A model generated the notes under the pieces. The model had not been told where the DNA came from, made no database searches, and saw only the letters and a program-made list of their open reading frames with translations. Of a stretch of DNA of 63,668 nucleotides, positions 24,978 through 33,577 are shown piece after piece. Location: contig NZ_GG770555.1 of NCBI RefSeq assembly GCF_000164135.1, forward strand, positions 308,952 to 372,619, given 5' to 3'. The position numbers and the translations under genes were made by a program. This DNA is from Mycobacterium parascrofulaceum ATCC BAA-614 (GTDB lineage Bacteria; Actinomycetota; Actinomycetes; Mycobacteriales; Mycobacteriaceae). Numbering within the stretch: the stretch's first letter is position 1; every line of letters begins with the position of its first letter.

Positions 24978-26909
24978 ATGGGCACTGGCGCACCCGCGAA
25001 AGCCGACCGCACCGGGCGGGCGGATGTCGATTCGGACGAGCTGCGGGCCAATCTGCTTCGGGCCGACCCCGGGGTGCTCGTCGCGGTGCTGGCGCAGCTG
25101 ACCGGTGACGCCGGGGTGGTCGACCGCTTCGCGCCGAAGATCACCCACGTGCCCGACCCGCCCGAGCAGGCGGGCGCCACCGACCCGGAGACGAGGACGG
25201 CGATCGTCGAGGCGGTGGCCACCGCGCTGCGGGCGCCCCGGTCTCCGCACGCCGCCCGTGCCGACGACCCCGACCTCTTCGCGCGCATCGCGCCGGTCGC
25301 CCTCGGCGGAACGATCGATCGTGAGTACATCCCGCTGCTGTTGGAACAGGGCGGATTCCAGCCGCCACAGCCGGTGCTGCCACGCACCGCGAAACTCCCC
25401 GACGACTTCCGGGTGGCGATCATCGGCGCCGGCATCGCGGGATTGACCGCCGCGTTGGAATTGGCCGACGCCGGCGTGGAATACCAGATCTTCGACCGGC
25501 ACGACGAGGTCGGCGGCACCTGGTACACGACCACCTATCCCGGCATCGGCGTGGACACCCCCTCGGCGTACTACTCGCTGTCGCGTGACATCAACGGCGA
25601 CTGGTCCAGCTATTACCCGTTGGGGCCGGAGTATCAGTCCTATCTGGAGTCGGTGGCCGACAAGTACGAACTGCGGCGGCGCACCCGCTTCGGTACCGAA
25701 GTGGAAGCCCTTTGGTGGGACGACGAGCGTCAGCAGTGGCAGATCCACGCGCTGGGGCCCGACGGTGCCCGTGAGGTCGGCTACGCCGATGTGGTGATCC
25801 CCGCCGCCGGCTACCTCAATCGGCCACGGTGGCCGCGACTGAAGGGAAGGGGGACTTTCGCGGGAGTCGAAGTCCATTCCGCGCAGTGGGATCCCGGTCT
25901 GGATTTGACCGGCAAGCGGGTTGCCGTCATCGGTGCGGGCTGCACCGCGGTGCAGATCGTCGACGCGTGCGTCGATGAGGTGTCGCACCTGACGGTGTTC
26001 CAGCGCCAGCCGCACTGGGTGGCGCCGCGGCGGCGGCTCACCGATGACGTGCCCGACCATCAGCGCTGGCTGGGCACCCGGCTGCCTTTCTACGCCAACT
26101 GGATTCGGCTCAAATCCTATTGGGGAACCGCCGACAACAACTATCCCGTCATCGTGTATGACCCCGAATGGGCGGCCGGCCATCTGTCCATTCCGCGGGC
26201 CAACGACGCGCTGCTGCAGATGTGCCTGAAGTACATCGACGACGTCTTCGGCGCCGGCAGCGAACTGGCGCACAAGGTCACGCCGGACTTCGCGCCCTAC
26301 GGCAAGCGGATTATCCGCGATCCCGGCGGATACTATGCGGCGCTGGCCCGCGAGCACGTCGACGTCGAAGCCAGCGAGCCGGCCGAAGTCAACGAGGCGG
26401 GCATCGTGACGGCCGACGGCCGGCAGATCGACTTGGACGTCATCGTCTACGCGACCGGTTACCATCTGGATTTCCTGTCCACCGTGGACATTCGGGGGCG
26501 AGGCGGCAAGAAGCTGGCCGACGAGTGGGGCGACCGGCCGCGGGCTTACCGCGGTGGGACCGTCCCCGGGTTCCCCAACCTGTTCATCTCGTCGGCGCCC
26601 AATTACAGCCCGGGACACGGCGCGGGCCACAATTTCGGCGTCGAGGTGATGGTGCACTACGTCATGGAATGCCTCCAGCTCATGGCACTGCGAGCGGCGT
26701 CGACGATCGAAGTGAAGCAGCGCGCTTATGACGACTACGTCGCCGACATCGACGCGACGATGCAGGGCACGGTGTGGTGCCACACCCCGTCCGCGCACAC
26801 GTACTACCGTTCGGGCGGCGGGCGGATCGTGACGGCCTTCCCATATCGGCTGCTCGACGTGTGGCGTGATCACCGTGCACCGGTTGAGGACGATTTCGAG
26901 TTGCGATGA
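24978..26909 (+). CDS. Baeyer-Villiger-type flavin monooxygenase (with N-terminal extension)
   Basis: A 643-residue class B flavoprotein monooxygenase. An extra ~135-residue helical N-terminal region precedes the FAD motif VAIIGAGIAGLTAAL. The BVMO fingerprint is FAGVEVHSAQWD, and the NADPH motif is VAVIGAGCTAVQ. It would insert oxygen next to a ketone, making an ester or lactone, using NADPH and O2. The N-terminal extension occurs in a known group of actinobacterial BVMOs. It is coupled to an SDR by ATGA and diverges from the FadD-ACAD operon. Confidence 0.9.
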   Translation: MGTGAPAKADRTGRADVDSDELRANLLRADPGVLVAVLAQLTGDAGVVDRFAPKITHVPDPPEQAGATDPETRTAIVEAVATALRAPRSPHAARADDPDLFARIAPVALGGTIDREYIPLLLEQGGFQPPQPVLPRTAKLPDDFRVAIIGAGIAGLTAALELADAGVEYQIFDRHDEVGGTWYTTTYPGIGVDTPSAYYSLSRDINGDWSSYYPLGPEYQSYLESVADKYELRRRTRFGTEVEALWWDDERQQWQIHALGPDGAREVGYADVVIPAAGYLNRPRWPRLKGRGTFAGVEVHSAQWDPGLDLTGKRVAVIGAGCTAVQIVDACVDEVSHLTVFQRQPHWVAPRRRLTDDVPDHQRWLGTRLPFYANWIRLKSYWGTADNNYPVIVYDPEWAAGHLSIPRANDALLQMCLKYIDDVFGAGSELAHKVTPDFAPYGKRIIRDPGGYYAALAREHVDVEASEPAEVNEAGIVTADGRQIDLDVIVYATGYHLDFLSTVDIRGRGGKKLADEWGDRPRAYRGGTVPGFPNLFISSAPNYSPGHGAGHNFGVEVMVHYVMECLQLMALRAASTIEVKQRAYDDYVADIDATMQGTVWCHTPSAHTYYRSGGGRIVTAFPYRLLDVWRDHRAPVEDDFELR

Positions 26910-27793
26910 GCGAGTTGCTCTCCGGCAAAACGGCTTTGGTCACCGGCAGTAGCCGCGGGATCGGCCGGGCGATCGCCCAGCGTCTGGCCGCGGCAGGCGC
27001 CACCGTGGCGGTCACGGCCCGTTCGCACGCCGCGTCGTGGTCCGTCCGCGGTGGGGCGGCTACGACGCTTCCCGGCACCGTCGGCGAGACGGTCGAGTTG
27101 ATCGAGGCCGCCGGCGGGAAGGCATTCGCCGTCGCGGCCGATCTCGAGGATGCCGCGCAGCGCGACGGGCTGATCGACGCGGTGCTCGACCGCGCCGGCC
27201 GCATCGACATCCTGGTCAACAACGCCGGTTTCGCGGACTATGCCCCGGTGGAGGACATGAGTCTGGAAACGTTCGACCGCACGGTGGAGCACTACCTGCG
27301 CACGCCGTTCGTCTTAACGAAAGCGTCTGTGCCGCAGATGCGCAAGCAGGGCGCAGGCTGGATCGTCAACATCGGCTCGGTGACCGGCGTCGCCCCGGTG
27401 CGACCGTATCGCGACTACAACAAGACCTCGGGCGACGTGATCTACGCGTCATGCAAGGCCGCGCTGCATCGCTTCACCCAGGGCGTCGCCGCCGAATTGC
27501 TCGATGCCAACATCGCGGTGAACTGCGTCGGCCCCTCGACGGCCGTTCGCACGCCCGGTGCGGCCCGGCTCATTCCGGATGGGTTCCCGACCGAGCCGGT
27601 GGAATACCTGGCCGAGACAGTCCTGGCGATGTGCCACCTGCCCGCCGCCGAGCGCACCGGACTGGTCGCGTTCAGCCTGCACTTTCCGTGGTCGCAGCAA
27701 CTGCCCGTGCACAGCCTGGATGGAACCGCGGTGCTGCCGTCGCTGCCGCCACCGTCGACGGCCAACCCGAACATCCGGGCCGCGGGGCTCTAG
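26906..27793 (+). CDS. Short-chain dehydrogenase/reductase paired with BVMO
   Basis: A 295-residue SDR translated from an ATG overlapping the BVMO stop. NAD(P) motif TGSSRGIGRAIA, NNAG, Ser in NIGSVTG, and Tyr-Lys in IYASCKAAL are present. There is an unusual insert (VRPYRDYNKTSGD) between the catalytic Ser and Tyr, and a long C-terminal tail after residue 240. Pairing suggests it makes the ketone used by the BVMO, or oxidises the alcohol released after ester hydrolysis. Confidence 0.88.
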   Translation: MSELLSGKTALVTGSSRGIGRAIAQRLAAAGATVAVTARSHAASWSVRGGAATTLPGTVGETVELIEAAGGKAFAVAADLEDAAQRDGLIDAVLDRAGRIDILVNNAGFADYAPVEDMSLETFDRTVEHYLRTPFVLTKASVPQMRKQGAGWIVNIGSVTGVAPVRPYRDYNKTSGDVIYASCKAALHRFTQGVAAELLDANIAVNCVGPSTAVRTPGAARLIPDGFPTEPVEYLAETVLAMCHLPAAERTGLVAFSLHFPWSQQLPVHSLDGTAVLPSLPPPSTANPNIRAAGL

Positions 27794-27809
27794 CCCGCCG
27801 CCTCGTCCG

Positions 27810-28436
27810 TCAGGCGAGAACCGGGTCGTGGGAGTCGCAGAAGCTGTGGCAGACGCGGTCGTGGACGATGACGTCGGGACACTCGGGGTCGAACCAGCGG
27901 TCCACGACGGCCCAGTGGATCGGATGCATCAAATACGGCCCCAACAGCCCGTCGACGTCGGAGAACTCTTGCTCGAACACGTGGGTCCAGGCGGAGGTTC
28001 CGACGCCCTCGGACGCCCGGCTCAATTGCCATGCGCGGATGGACGACACATAGCGCGGCATTGACGACAGTTCGCGCTCGAAGCGGGCGACGATCGCGGC
28101 CGGGGTGCCGGAGGCCACCCGAAGTAACAGTGCCCGATACACCGTGCCCGGGGTTTGGCTGGGGCGAACGGGCCTGCCCCGATAGTTCGCGCCGTTGACC
28201 CGGGTGACGGAGCGGTCGGTGAGAAGCGGGGCGAACCGCCTCAGGGCGAGACGGGCCCGCGCCTCGGCATCGAACCTCAGGTGCAGCAAGATGTCTCCGC
28301 CGTTGCGCGCCCCCGGCAACGTCGGCTGCACCACCGAGCGCGACGCTTGGGCGTCGCGGGCGGCCGCCCGTAACGCGGTGAGCATCCGGTCGCGCTCGTC
28401 CTCGACGACGTCTAACAACCTGGTGACGCTAAACAT
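27810..28436 (-). CDS. Hypothetical protein, possible dimeric alpha+beta barrel (Dabb/EthD-like)
   Basis: A 208-residue protein with two repeat-like halves: LLRVASGTPAAIVARFERELSSMPRYVSSIRAWQLSRA and an HVFEQEFSDVDGLLGPYLMHPIHWAVVDRW block resemble the stress-response A/B-barrel pattern (strand, helix, strand, terminal P-x-H motif). The catalytic role is unknown. The ATG at 28436 overlaps the end of the upstream 115-aa gene by 8 bases. It belongs to the small IclR-led unit 27810-29605. Confidence 0.65.
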   Translation of the reverse strand: MFSVTRLLDVVEDERDRMLTALRAAARDAQASRSVVQPTLPGARNGGDILLHLRFDAEARARLALRRFAPLLTDRSVTRVNGANYRGRPVRPSQTPGTVYRALLLRVASGTPAAIVARFERELSSMPRYVSSIRAWQLSRASEGVGTSAWTHVFEQEFSDVDGLLGPYLMHPIHWAVVDRWFDPECPDVIVHDRVCHSFCDSHDPVLA

Positions 28437-28776
28437 CGCAAAGCCGGTCCACATCCTCGGCGGCCGCGGCGAACGATCGGGACCGCTCCTGCACGAGTTC
28501 GGCTATGGTGCACCACCATTCGCCGACGTCCGGGTCCGGCCTGCCCTTCCACGTCATCTCCCACCACGCCCGCACGTCGGGCAGCGTCCAGGTGATGGTC
28601 ACGGTGTTGGTTTCGTCATCGAACCAGATCGGCGGGCTGACCAGAACATCGCGCAACGTCATCCCGCGCCGCCGTGCGCCGGGGGCGTACTCGGCGAGGT
28701 AGGCGTCGACGAACCGCCGAGCGCAACCGGGCCGGGTCACCACCCGGTCGATCACGAAGACGTGGCCGCCCGCCAT
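28429..28776 (-). CDS. Hypothetical small protein, NIPSNAP/dimeric barrel-like
   Basis: A 115-residue protein: GGHVFVIDRVVTRPGCARRFVDAYLAEY, then TNTVTITWTLPDVRAWWEMTW, a strand-helix-strand layout like small dimeric alpha+beta barrels (NIPSNAP, Dabb). No catalytic motif is certain. It lies 10 bases after the IclR gene and overlaps the next gene, so all three are probably co-transcribed under IclR control. Confidence 0.68.
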   Translation of the reverse strand: MAGGHVFVIDRVVTRPGCARRFVDAYLAEYAPGARRRGMTLRDVLVSPPIWFDDETNTVTITWTLPDVRAWWEMTWKGRPDPDVGEWWCTIAELVQERSRSFAAAAEDVDRLCDV

Positions 28777-28786
28777 GTGCGGGCGC

Positions 28787-29605
28787 TCACGCGTACTGGA
28801 GGGCGGGCCGCGTCGCCGGACCCGCCGGCCGCAGCGGGCGCAGCGGCTGCAGGGTCGGAGCGACGCGCTGCGGGCCGTCCTCGACGTTGCGCCAGATGCC
28901 CATCGCGGTCATGCGCACCGGGGCCGTCAGGCGCTGGTCGAACCTCATGCGGTTCATCGGACCGCACACCGACACCGCGGCCACCGCCTCACCCGGCCCG
29001 CCGATCGGCGCTGCCACGCAACCGAATCCGAGCAGTGACTCCTCGCGTTCGAACGCGACGCCATGGGCCCGCACCTTGGCCAACTCGACGGCCAGCTGGG
29101 TGTCGCTGGAAATCGAGTACCTGGTCTTCCGGACACCCAGATCGAGCTCGGCATCCGCATCGCGATAGGCGAGGATCGCCTTGCCGACTGCGGTGCAATG
29201 GGCGGGCTGGCGAGCGCCCACGCGGGTGGGGATTCTCTGGTCGCCGATCTTGTCCAGGTACACCACGTCCGGGCCGTCGAGCACGGCCAGGTGCACGACA
29301 AGGCCGGTGGCGCGGTGCAATTCACCCAGCAGCGGGCCGGCCGCCCGCACCAGCCGGTCCTGATGCACGGCGAGCGATCCGAGTTCGACGAGGCGCATGC
29401 CCAACTCGTAGTCGCGGCCGCTGCGGCGCAGCCAGCGCAGCTGCACCAGGCGTTCGAGCATCCGATGCGCCGACGACCGGGGCAGGCCGGTGCGTCTGAC
29501 GATCTGCGCCAGGGTAAGCCGCCCCGGACCCTCGAAGGCGTCGAGAACCAGCGATATGCGGTCGATGACGGCCGTGGGGGTGGCGGGTTCAGCGATACCT
29601 GACAT
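28787..29605 (-). CDS. IclR family transcriptional regulator
   Basis: A 272-residue regulator. N-terminal winged HTH (about 12-70) with LTLAQIVRRTGLPRSSAHRMLERL, followed by the IclR ligand domain (about 80-245) with VHLAVLDGPDVVYLDKIGD, AHCTAVGKAILAY and the terminal CVAAPIGGPG segment. The palindromic sites at 29630-29657 lie 25 bases upstream and suggest autoregulation. Likely target genes are its two downstream partners and perhaps the HsaA/HsaC-like operon upstream. IclR proteins usually respond to small organic acids or aromatic intermediates. Confidence 0.9.
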   Translation of the reverse strand: MSGIAEPATPTAVIDRISLVLDAFEGPGRLTLAQIVRRTGLPRSSAHRMLERLVQLRWLRRSGRDYELGMRLVELGSLAVHQDRLVRAAGPLLGELHRATGLVVHLAVLDGPDVVYLDKIGDQRIPTRVGARQPAHCTAVGKAILAYRDADAELDLGVRKTRYSISSDTQLAVELAKVRAHGVAFEREESLLGFGCVAAPIGGPGEAVAAVSVCGPMNRMRFDQRLTAPVRMTAMGIWRNVEDGPQRVAPTLQPLRPLRPAGPATRPALQYA

Positions 29606-29629
29606 CGATCCTCCAAGTGTACCCGACCG

Positions 29630-29657
29630 ATATATTCCTATTAGGAATATATTCCTA
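29630..29657. promoter_or_regulatory. Operator-like triple half-site upstream of the IclR gene
   Basis: Three alternating copies of the octamer TATTCCTA/TAGGAATA. Copies 1 and 2 form an inverted repeat with 11-base arms and a one-base spacer (29630-29640, 29642-29652). Copies 2 and 3 form a perfect 16-base palindrome (29642-29657). The AT-rich block stands out from the surrounding GC-rich DNA and is 25 bases from the IclR start codon. The most economical reading is an IclR binding site overlapping its promoter. Confidence 0.75.
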
Positions 29658-29751
29658 GCACACCGGTGTGGCGGTTGTCACGCATGGGGAACCCGGGAAG
29701 TCGGGGATCTTTGCGGCAGCGTGGTTGCGGCGGCGAAGGATGCGGCTGGGC

Positions 29752-31218
29752 TCAGCCCTTGGCCGCGGACCGGCCGGCGCGCCGTCCGTAGAAGCTGCCG
29801 TCGCCGAGCGAGATGCCGCTGGCGTAGCCCCAGGCGGCGAGCCCGGCGGTGCAGCGGCCGGCGGCGAAGAGGCCGGGGATGGGTTCGCCGCTGACGTGGA
29901 GCACCTCGGCGTCGAGCGTGGTGGCCAGGCCGCCCAGGGTGAAACCGCCGGTGTTCTCCCGCAAGTCGATGGCGCCGACCGGGGAACCGATGGGCTTCAA
30001 CCATTCCGGCTTCTTGTGCAGCAGCGGGTCCTCGCCGCGGGCGGCGCCCGCGTTGTAGGCGGCGACGGTCGCCTGCAGGCATCCCGGCGCCAGGCCCATC
30101 TCGCGTTCCAGGTCGGCGACGCTGTCGGCCACCCAGGTCGCCTCTCGCAGCATGAATTTCGGCGACCACGACGCCTTCGCCTCTTGCTGGGCGTCGTCGT
30201 CGATGATCAGGAAGGCGGTGTTGTCCTGCTGGTAGAGCGTGAGCTGGCCGACGCGGCCGGGGTAGGTGTCCTCGGCGACGTAGCGCTGGCCGCGGCCGTT
30301 GACCAGGATGCCGCGCACCAGCTGCTGGGGGTCGATGAAGATGGCGACCTCGGTGGCGTCCATGTGGGCCAGATCGGCGCCCAGCGCCTGGGCCATGCGG
30401 ATCGCCTGCCCGTCGTGCTGCTCGATGGAGGCGGCGGGGCGGCCCGCGATGCGCGGGGCGTAGCGGGTGACCATCGCCTCGTTGTAGGCGAAGCTGCCCA
30501 TGGCCAGCACGACCCCGCGCCGCGCGCGGACGTTGATCTCGTTGCCGTACTGGCGCGCGCGGATCCCGACCACCCTGCCGTCGGCTTCGACGATGAGACG
30601 TTGCACCCGCACGTCGTAAAGTGCGCGCGCACCGGCGGCGGTGGCGGTCTCGACGAGCGGCTTCATCAGCATGTAGCCCGCGCTGGCTTCGCCCTGCTTC
30701 TTGTTCGACATCTGCGGGACGTGCCCGCGAGGGGCGGGGGAGGCGATCGTGTTGAACGGATAGGCGTTTTCCCCGCCGCTGTACATCAGGCCCTGGTCAC
30801 CCATCGGCTCCCAGCCGGGTTCGGAGAAGAACTCCGCCTTGAACGGCACGCCGCAGCCGACCAGCCAGTCGAAGTGGGCGACGCTGCCGGCGCAGTAGTC
30901 GGCGATCCGGTTCTCGTCGGCGCCGGGCCCCATCGCGACGTTCAGGAAGGCCGCCATGTTGTCGACGGAATCGTTGAAGCCGCAAGCCTTTTGCAGGGGC
31001 GTGCCGCCGCCGAGGTAGATGAACCCGCCGGCCATCGCCGCCGCCCCGCCCCAGGACCCGGTGCGTTCGGTCACCAGCACGTCGGCGCCGGAGCGCGCCG
31101 CCTCCACCGCCGCGGCGGCGCCTGCCACCCCGTAGCCGGCGATGACCACGTCGGCCTCGTCGTCCCACGACGGGATCGACGCGGCCGGGACCGGCGTGAC
31201 CTCGGTATCCGGCGTCAT
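29752..31218 (-). CDS. FAD-binding dehydrogenase (fumarate reductase/KstD superfamily)
   Basis: A 488-residue flavoprotein. FAD motif ADVVIAGYGVAGAAAAVEAA, then GSWGGAAAMAGGFIYLGGG; the C-terminal FAD loop is GLFAAGRCTAGLAAWGYASG. The middle carries ENTGGFTLGGL, a fumarate-reductase-like active-site segment. It acts on a cyclic or polycyclic enone-like substrate in related proteins, not shown here. The ATG at 31218 overlaps the stop of the HsaC-like gene in ATGA. Third gene of a three-gene operon with HsaA- and HsaC-like enzymes. It is distinct in sequence from the KstD-like protein at 14277-15989. Confidence 0.85.
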   Translation of the reverse strand: MTPDTEVTPVPAASIPSWDDEADVVIAGYGVAGAAAAVEAARSGADVLVTERTGSWGGAAAMAGGFIYLGGGTPLQKACGFNDSVDNMAAFLNVAMGPGADENRIADYCAGSVAHFDWLVGCGVPFKAEFFSEPGWEPMGDQGLMYSGGENAYPFNTIASPAPRGHVPQMSNKKQGEASAGYMLMKPLVETATAAGARALYDVRVQRLIVEADGRVVGIRARQYGNEINVRARRGVVLAMGSFAYNEAMVTRYAPRIAGRPAASIEQHDGQAIRMAQALGADLAHMDATEVAIFIDPQQLVRGILVNGRGQRYVAEDTYPGRVGQLTLYQQDNTAFLIIDDDAQQEAKASWSPKFMLREATWVADSVADLEREMGLAPGCLQATVAAYNAGAARGEDPLLHKKPEWLKPIGSPVGAIDLRENTGGFTLGGLATTLDAEVLHVSGEPIPGLFAAGRCTAGLAAWGYASGISLGDGSFYGRRAGRSAAKG

Positions 31219-32123
31219 AGCCGCATGGCCGCGGGCATTTCGCCGATCCACTGGTGGCCCCAGTAGCTGTCGGCGGTGATTTCCTCTGCGGTGTAATACG
31301 TTTCGTCGACCCGCATGCCGTCGGTGCCGAACTCGATGTCCCAGTCCCCGGGCGCGCGGACGTAGAACGACACCATCTTGTCGTTGGTGTGCCGGCCCAG
31401 CGTGGAGGACAGCTGGAAGCCCTCGGCGTTCACCCGGTCCAGCGCCTGGCCGACGACGTCGAGGCTGTCGACCTCCACCATGATGTGCACCAGGCGCGGG
31501 TCGCGCTGGTGTGCGGCCGGCACGATCGCCAGGCTGTGGTGGCGTTCGTTGATGCCCAGGAACCGGACCCGCACGGGCCCGAACTCTTTGGGCAAGGGCA
31601 CCCGGAACGCCCCGCGGGAGCGGAACCCCAGCACCTCGGTGTAGAAGTCGAACAGCCCGTTAGGGTCCATCGCCGGCACCACCACGTGGCCCATACCCTG
31701 GTCGCCGGTGACGAATTTCGCGCCGAACGGGGTGACGACGGGGCTGTGGTCGAGCACCGCACCATGGAAGACCTCGAGCGTGGTGCCGGCCGGGTCCTCG
31801 AAGGTGATCACCTCTTCCACGCGGCGGGCCTCGGCCTCCTCGGTGGACAGTTGCTTGAACGGGGTACCGGCGCCCTCGAGGGCGGCCTTGACCCGGTGCA
31901 GCGCCGGGCGGTCACGCACCTCCCAGCCGACCGTCAGCACCCGGTCGGTCGCACCGGGCACCACGATGAGCCGGGCCGCGCGCTCGTCCATCCGCAGATA
32001 CAGCGCGCCCGGGTCCGGACCCTTACCCTCGGCGAAACCCAGGACGCCGAAGGCGAATTGCCGCCAGCGGTCGATGTCGTTCGTCGAAATGGTGATGTAG
32101 CCCAGGCTTTTCAGGTCGGTCAA
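31215..32123 (-). CDS. Extradiol ring-cleavage dioxygenase (HsaC/BphC-like)
   Basis: A 302-residue two-domain VOC enzyme for meta-cleavage of catechols. Iron ligands are visible as His in GMGHVVV, His in LVHIMVEV and Glu in WDIEFGTDG, and YVRAPGDWDIE matches type I extradiol dioxygenases. The closest recalled relative is HsaC of cholesterol ring degradation. The start is a TTG at 32123, seven bases after a strong AGGAGA that overlaps the upstream stop codon, so TTG use looks genuine. The flavoprotein gene follows in ATGA overlap. Confidence 0.88.
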   Translation of the reverse strand: MTDLKSLGYITISTNDIDRWRQFAFGVLGFAEGKGPDPGALYLRMDERAARLIVVPGATDRVLTVGWEVRDRPALHRVKAALEGAGTPFKQLSTEEAEARRVEEVITFEDPAGTTLEVFHGAVLDHSPVVTPFGAKFVTGDQGMGHVVVPAMDPNGLFDFYTEVLGFRSRGAFRVPLPKEFGPVRVRFLGINERHHSLAIVPAAHQRDPRLVHIMVEVDSLDVVGQALDRVNAEGFQLSSTLGRHTNDKMVSFYVRAPGDWDIEFGTDGMRVDETYYTAEEITADSYWGHQWIGEMPAAMRL

Positions 32124-32132
32124 CGTGCTCTC

Positions 32133-33317
32133 CTAGATCAAAGCCCGCAGCGGGCCCTCGGGCGGATCGATACCGAGCGAACTCAGCGCCGACGCGTGAT
32201 AGGTGGTGCCCGGCATGTGAATGGCGTGCAGCTGGCCGACATGCACGTCGCGCCAATACCGTTGCAGCGGCTTGTCCATCCGGGCCGCGTTGCCGCCCGA
32301 GCGGGCGAAGATCTCGTCGACCGCCGCCACCGCGCGCCACACCGCGCGGATCTGGGTGCGCCGGCCGGCCGCGCGGTCGGCGAACGACACCTCCTTGCCG
32401 GCGGCGACCATGTCGTAGATGCGGTCGGCGTTGGCCAGCAGTTCCTGGCGGGCGGCGTTGATGTCGGCGGCGGCCTCCCCGACGGCGAACATGACGTAGG
32501 GATCGTCCTTGATCGCGGTACCGGTGGCGCCGACGCGCTCGCGCTGGTAGTCCAGGTGCGCGGCCAGCGCCCCCTCGGCGATGCCGATCGTGGCCGCCGA
32601 GATGCCCAGCGGAAACATCGTCGACCACGGCATCAAATAGAGCGGCTCGGTCATGCCGGCCTCGCGCTGGGCGGTGCCGTCCATCACCTTCGTGGCGTCC
32701 ATCGTCCGGTAGGACGGGACGAACGCATCCTTGACGATGACGTCCTTGGAGCCGGTCCCGCGCAGCCCCACCACATCCCACGAGTCCTCGACGATCTCGT
32801 AGTCCTTGCGCGGCAGGATCATGTGCAGCATCTGCGGCGGCATGATCGGAATGCCCTTGTCGTCGCCGAGCATCGCGCCCAGGATGATCCAGTCGCAGTG
32901 GTCGGTGCCCGAGCTGAACTGCCAGCGGCCGTTGAAGACGTAGCCACCGTCGACCGGCTTCGCCACCCCCTGCGGTGCGTACGGCGAGGCCATCCAGGTG
33001 TCGACGTCGTCGGCCCAGATCTCGGCGGCGACCTTGGGGTCCGCGTACGCCAACTGGTAGGGGTGCACGCCGACCACGCCGACGATCCAGCCGGCCGCCG
33101 GGTCCAGCGCCGCGGTCGCCATCGTCGTCTCGGCGAACTCGCGGGGGTGGGCCTCGAAGCCCTGGTATTGCTTGGTCTGCAGGAGCCGGATCAGGCCGGC
33201 GCCCTTCATCAGCTTGACGGTGTCGTCGGTGAGCCGGCCGATCCGCTCGGCCTCCGGGGCCTGGTCGCGCAACTGGTCCGCCATCGCCACGACCCGGTCG
33301 AGTACCCGTTCGCTCAT
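32133..33317 (-). CDS. Flavin-dependent aromatic hydroxylase (HsaA-like, ACAD fold)
   Basis: A 394-residue two-component monooxygenase of the acyl-CoA-dehydrogenase fold. Segments AALDPAAGWIVGVVGVHPYQLA, FNGRWQFSSGTDHCDW, WDVVGLRGTGSKDVIV and LHAIHMPGTTYHASAL match the HsaA group, which ortho-hydroxylates a phenolic ring with FMNH2 before HsaC cleavage. The flavin reductase HsaB is not next to it. It leads the operon HsaA-HsaC-flavoprotein and diverges from a BVMO gene across 260 bases. Confidence 0.9.
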   Translation of the reverse strand: MSERVLDRVVAMADQLRDQAPEAERIGRLTDDTVKLMKGAGLIRLLQTKQYQGFEAHPREFAETTMATAALDPAAGWIVGVVGVHPYQLAYADPKVAAEIWADDVDTWMASPYAPQGVAKPVDGGYVFNGRWQFSSGTDHCDWIILGAMLGDDKGIPIMPPQMLHMILPRKDYEIVEDSWDVVGLRGTGSKDVIVKDAFVPSYRTMDATKVMDGTAQREAGMTEPLYLMPWSTMFPLGISAATIGIAEGALAAHLDYQRERVGATGTAIKDDPYVMFAVGEAAADINAARQELLANADRIYDMVAAGKEVSFADRAAGRRTQIRAVWRAVAAVDEIFARSGGNAARMDKPLQRYWRDVHVGQLHAIHMPGTTYHASALSSLGIDPPEGPLRALI

Positions 33318-33577
33318 GTTGGTGTCCTTACGTCTGGGGGCTTAGTAATGGTCTACCGCAGTTGGTGCCTCAGCCGAAGCCGTTCCCGATGAGCGGAAGC
33401 AAAAGCGGTCAGAATCGAATGCCCAAGCCGGGATCGCGGGCCGGGCCCGGCCCGCCGGGATCGGGCCATTCGGCCGGGTGGCTCGCGTGCCCGGTGGCCG
33501 GGACAACGTCATCGCACCGTCCGGTGACCGGGAACGGGCCCCGGCGGTTGTGGCGGCAGGACATACCGTCCGTGCCT

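Noticed and set aside
24876..26873. N-terminal extension of the FadD at 23289 by over 600 codons
   Set aside because: Antisense to the BVMO and lacks AMP-ligase sequence; ATG 24875 gives normal family length.
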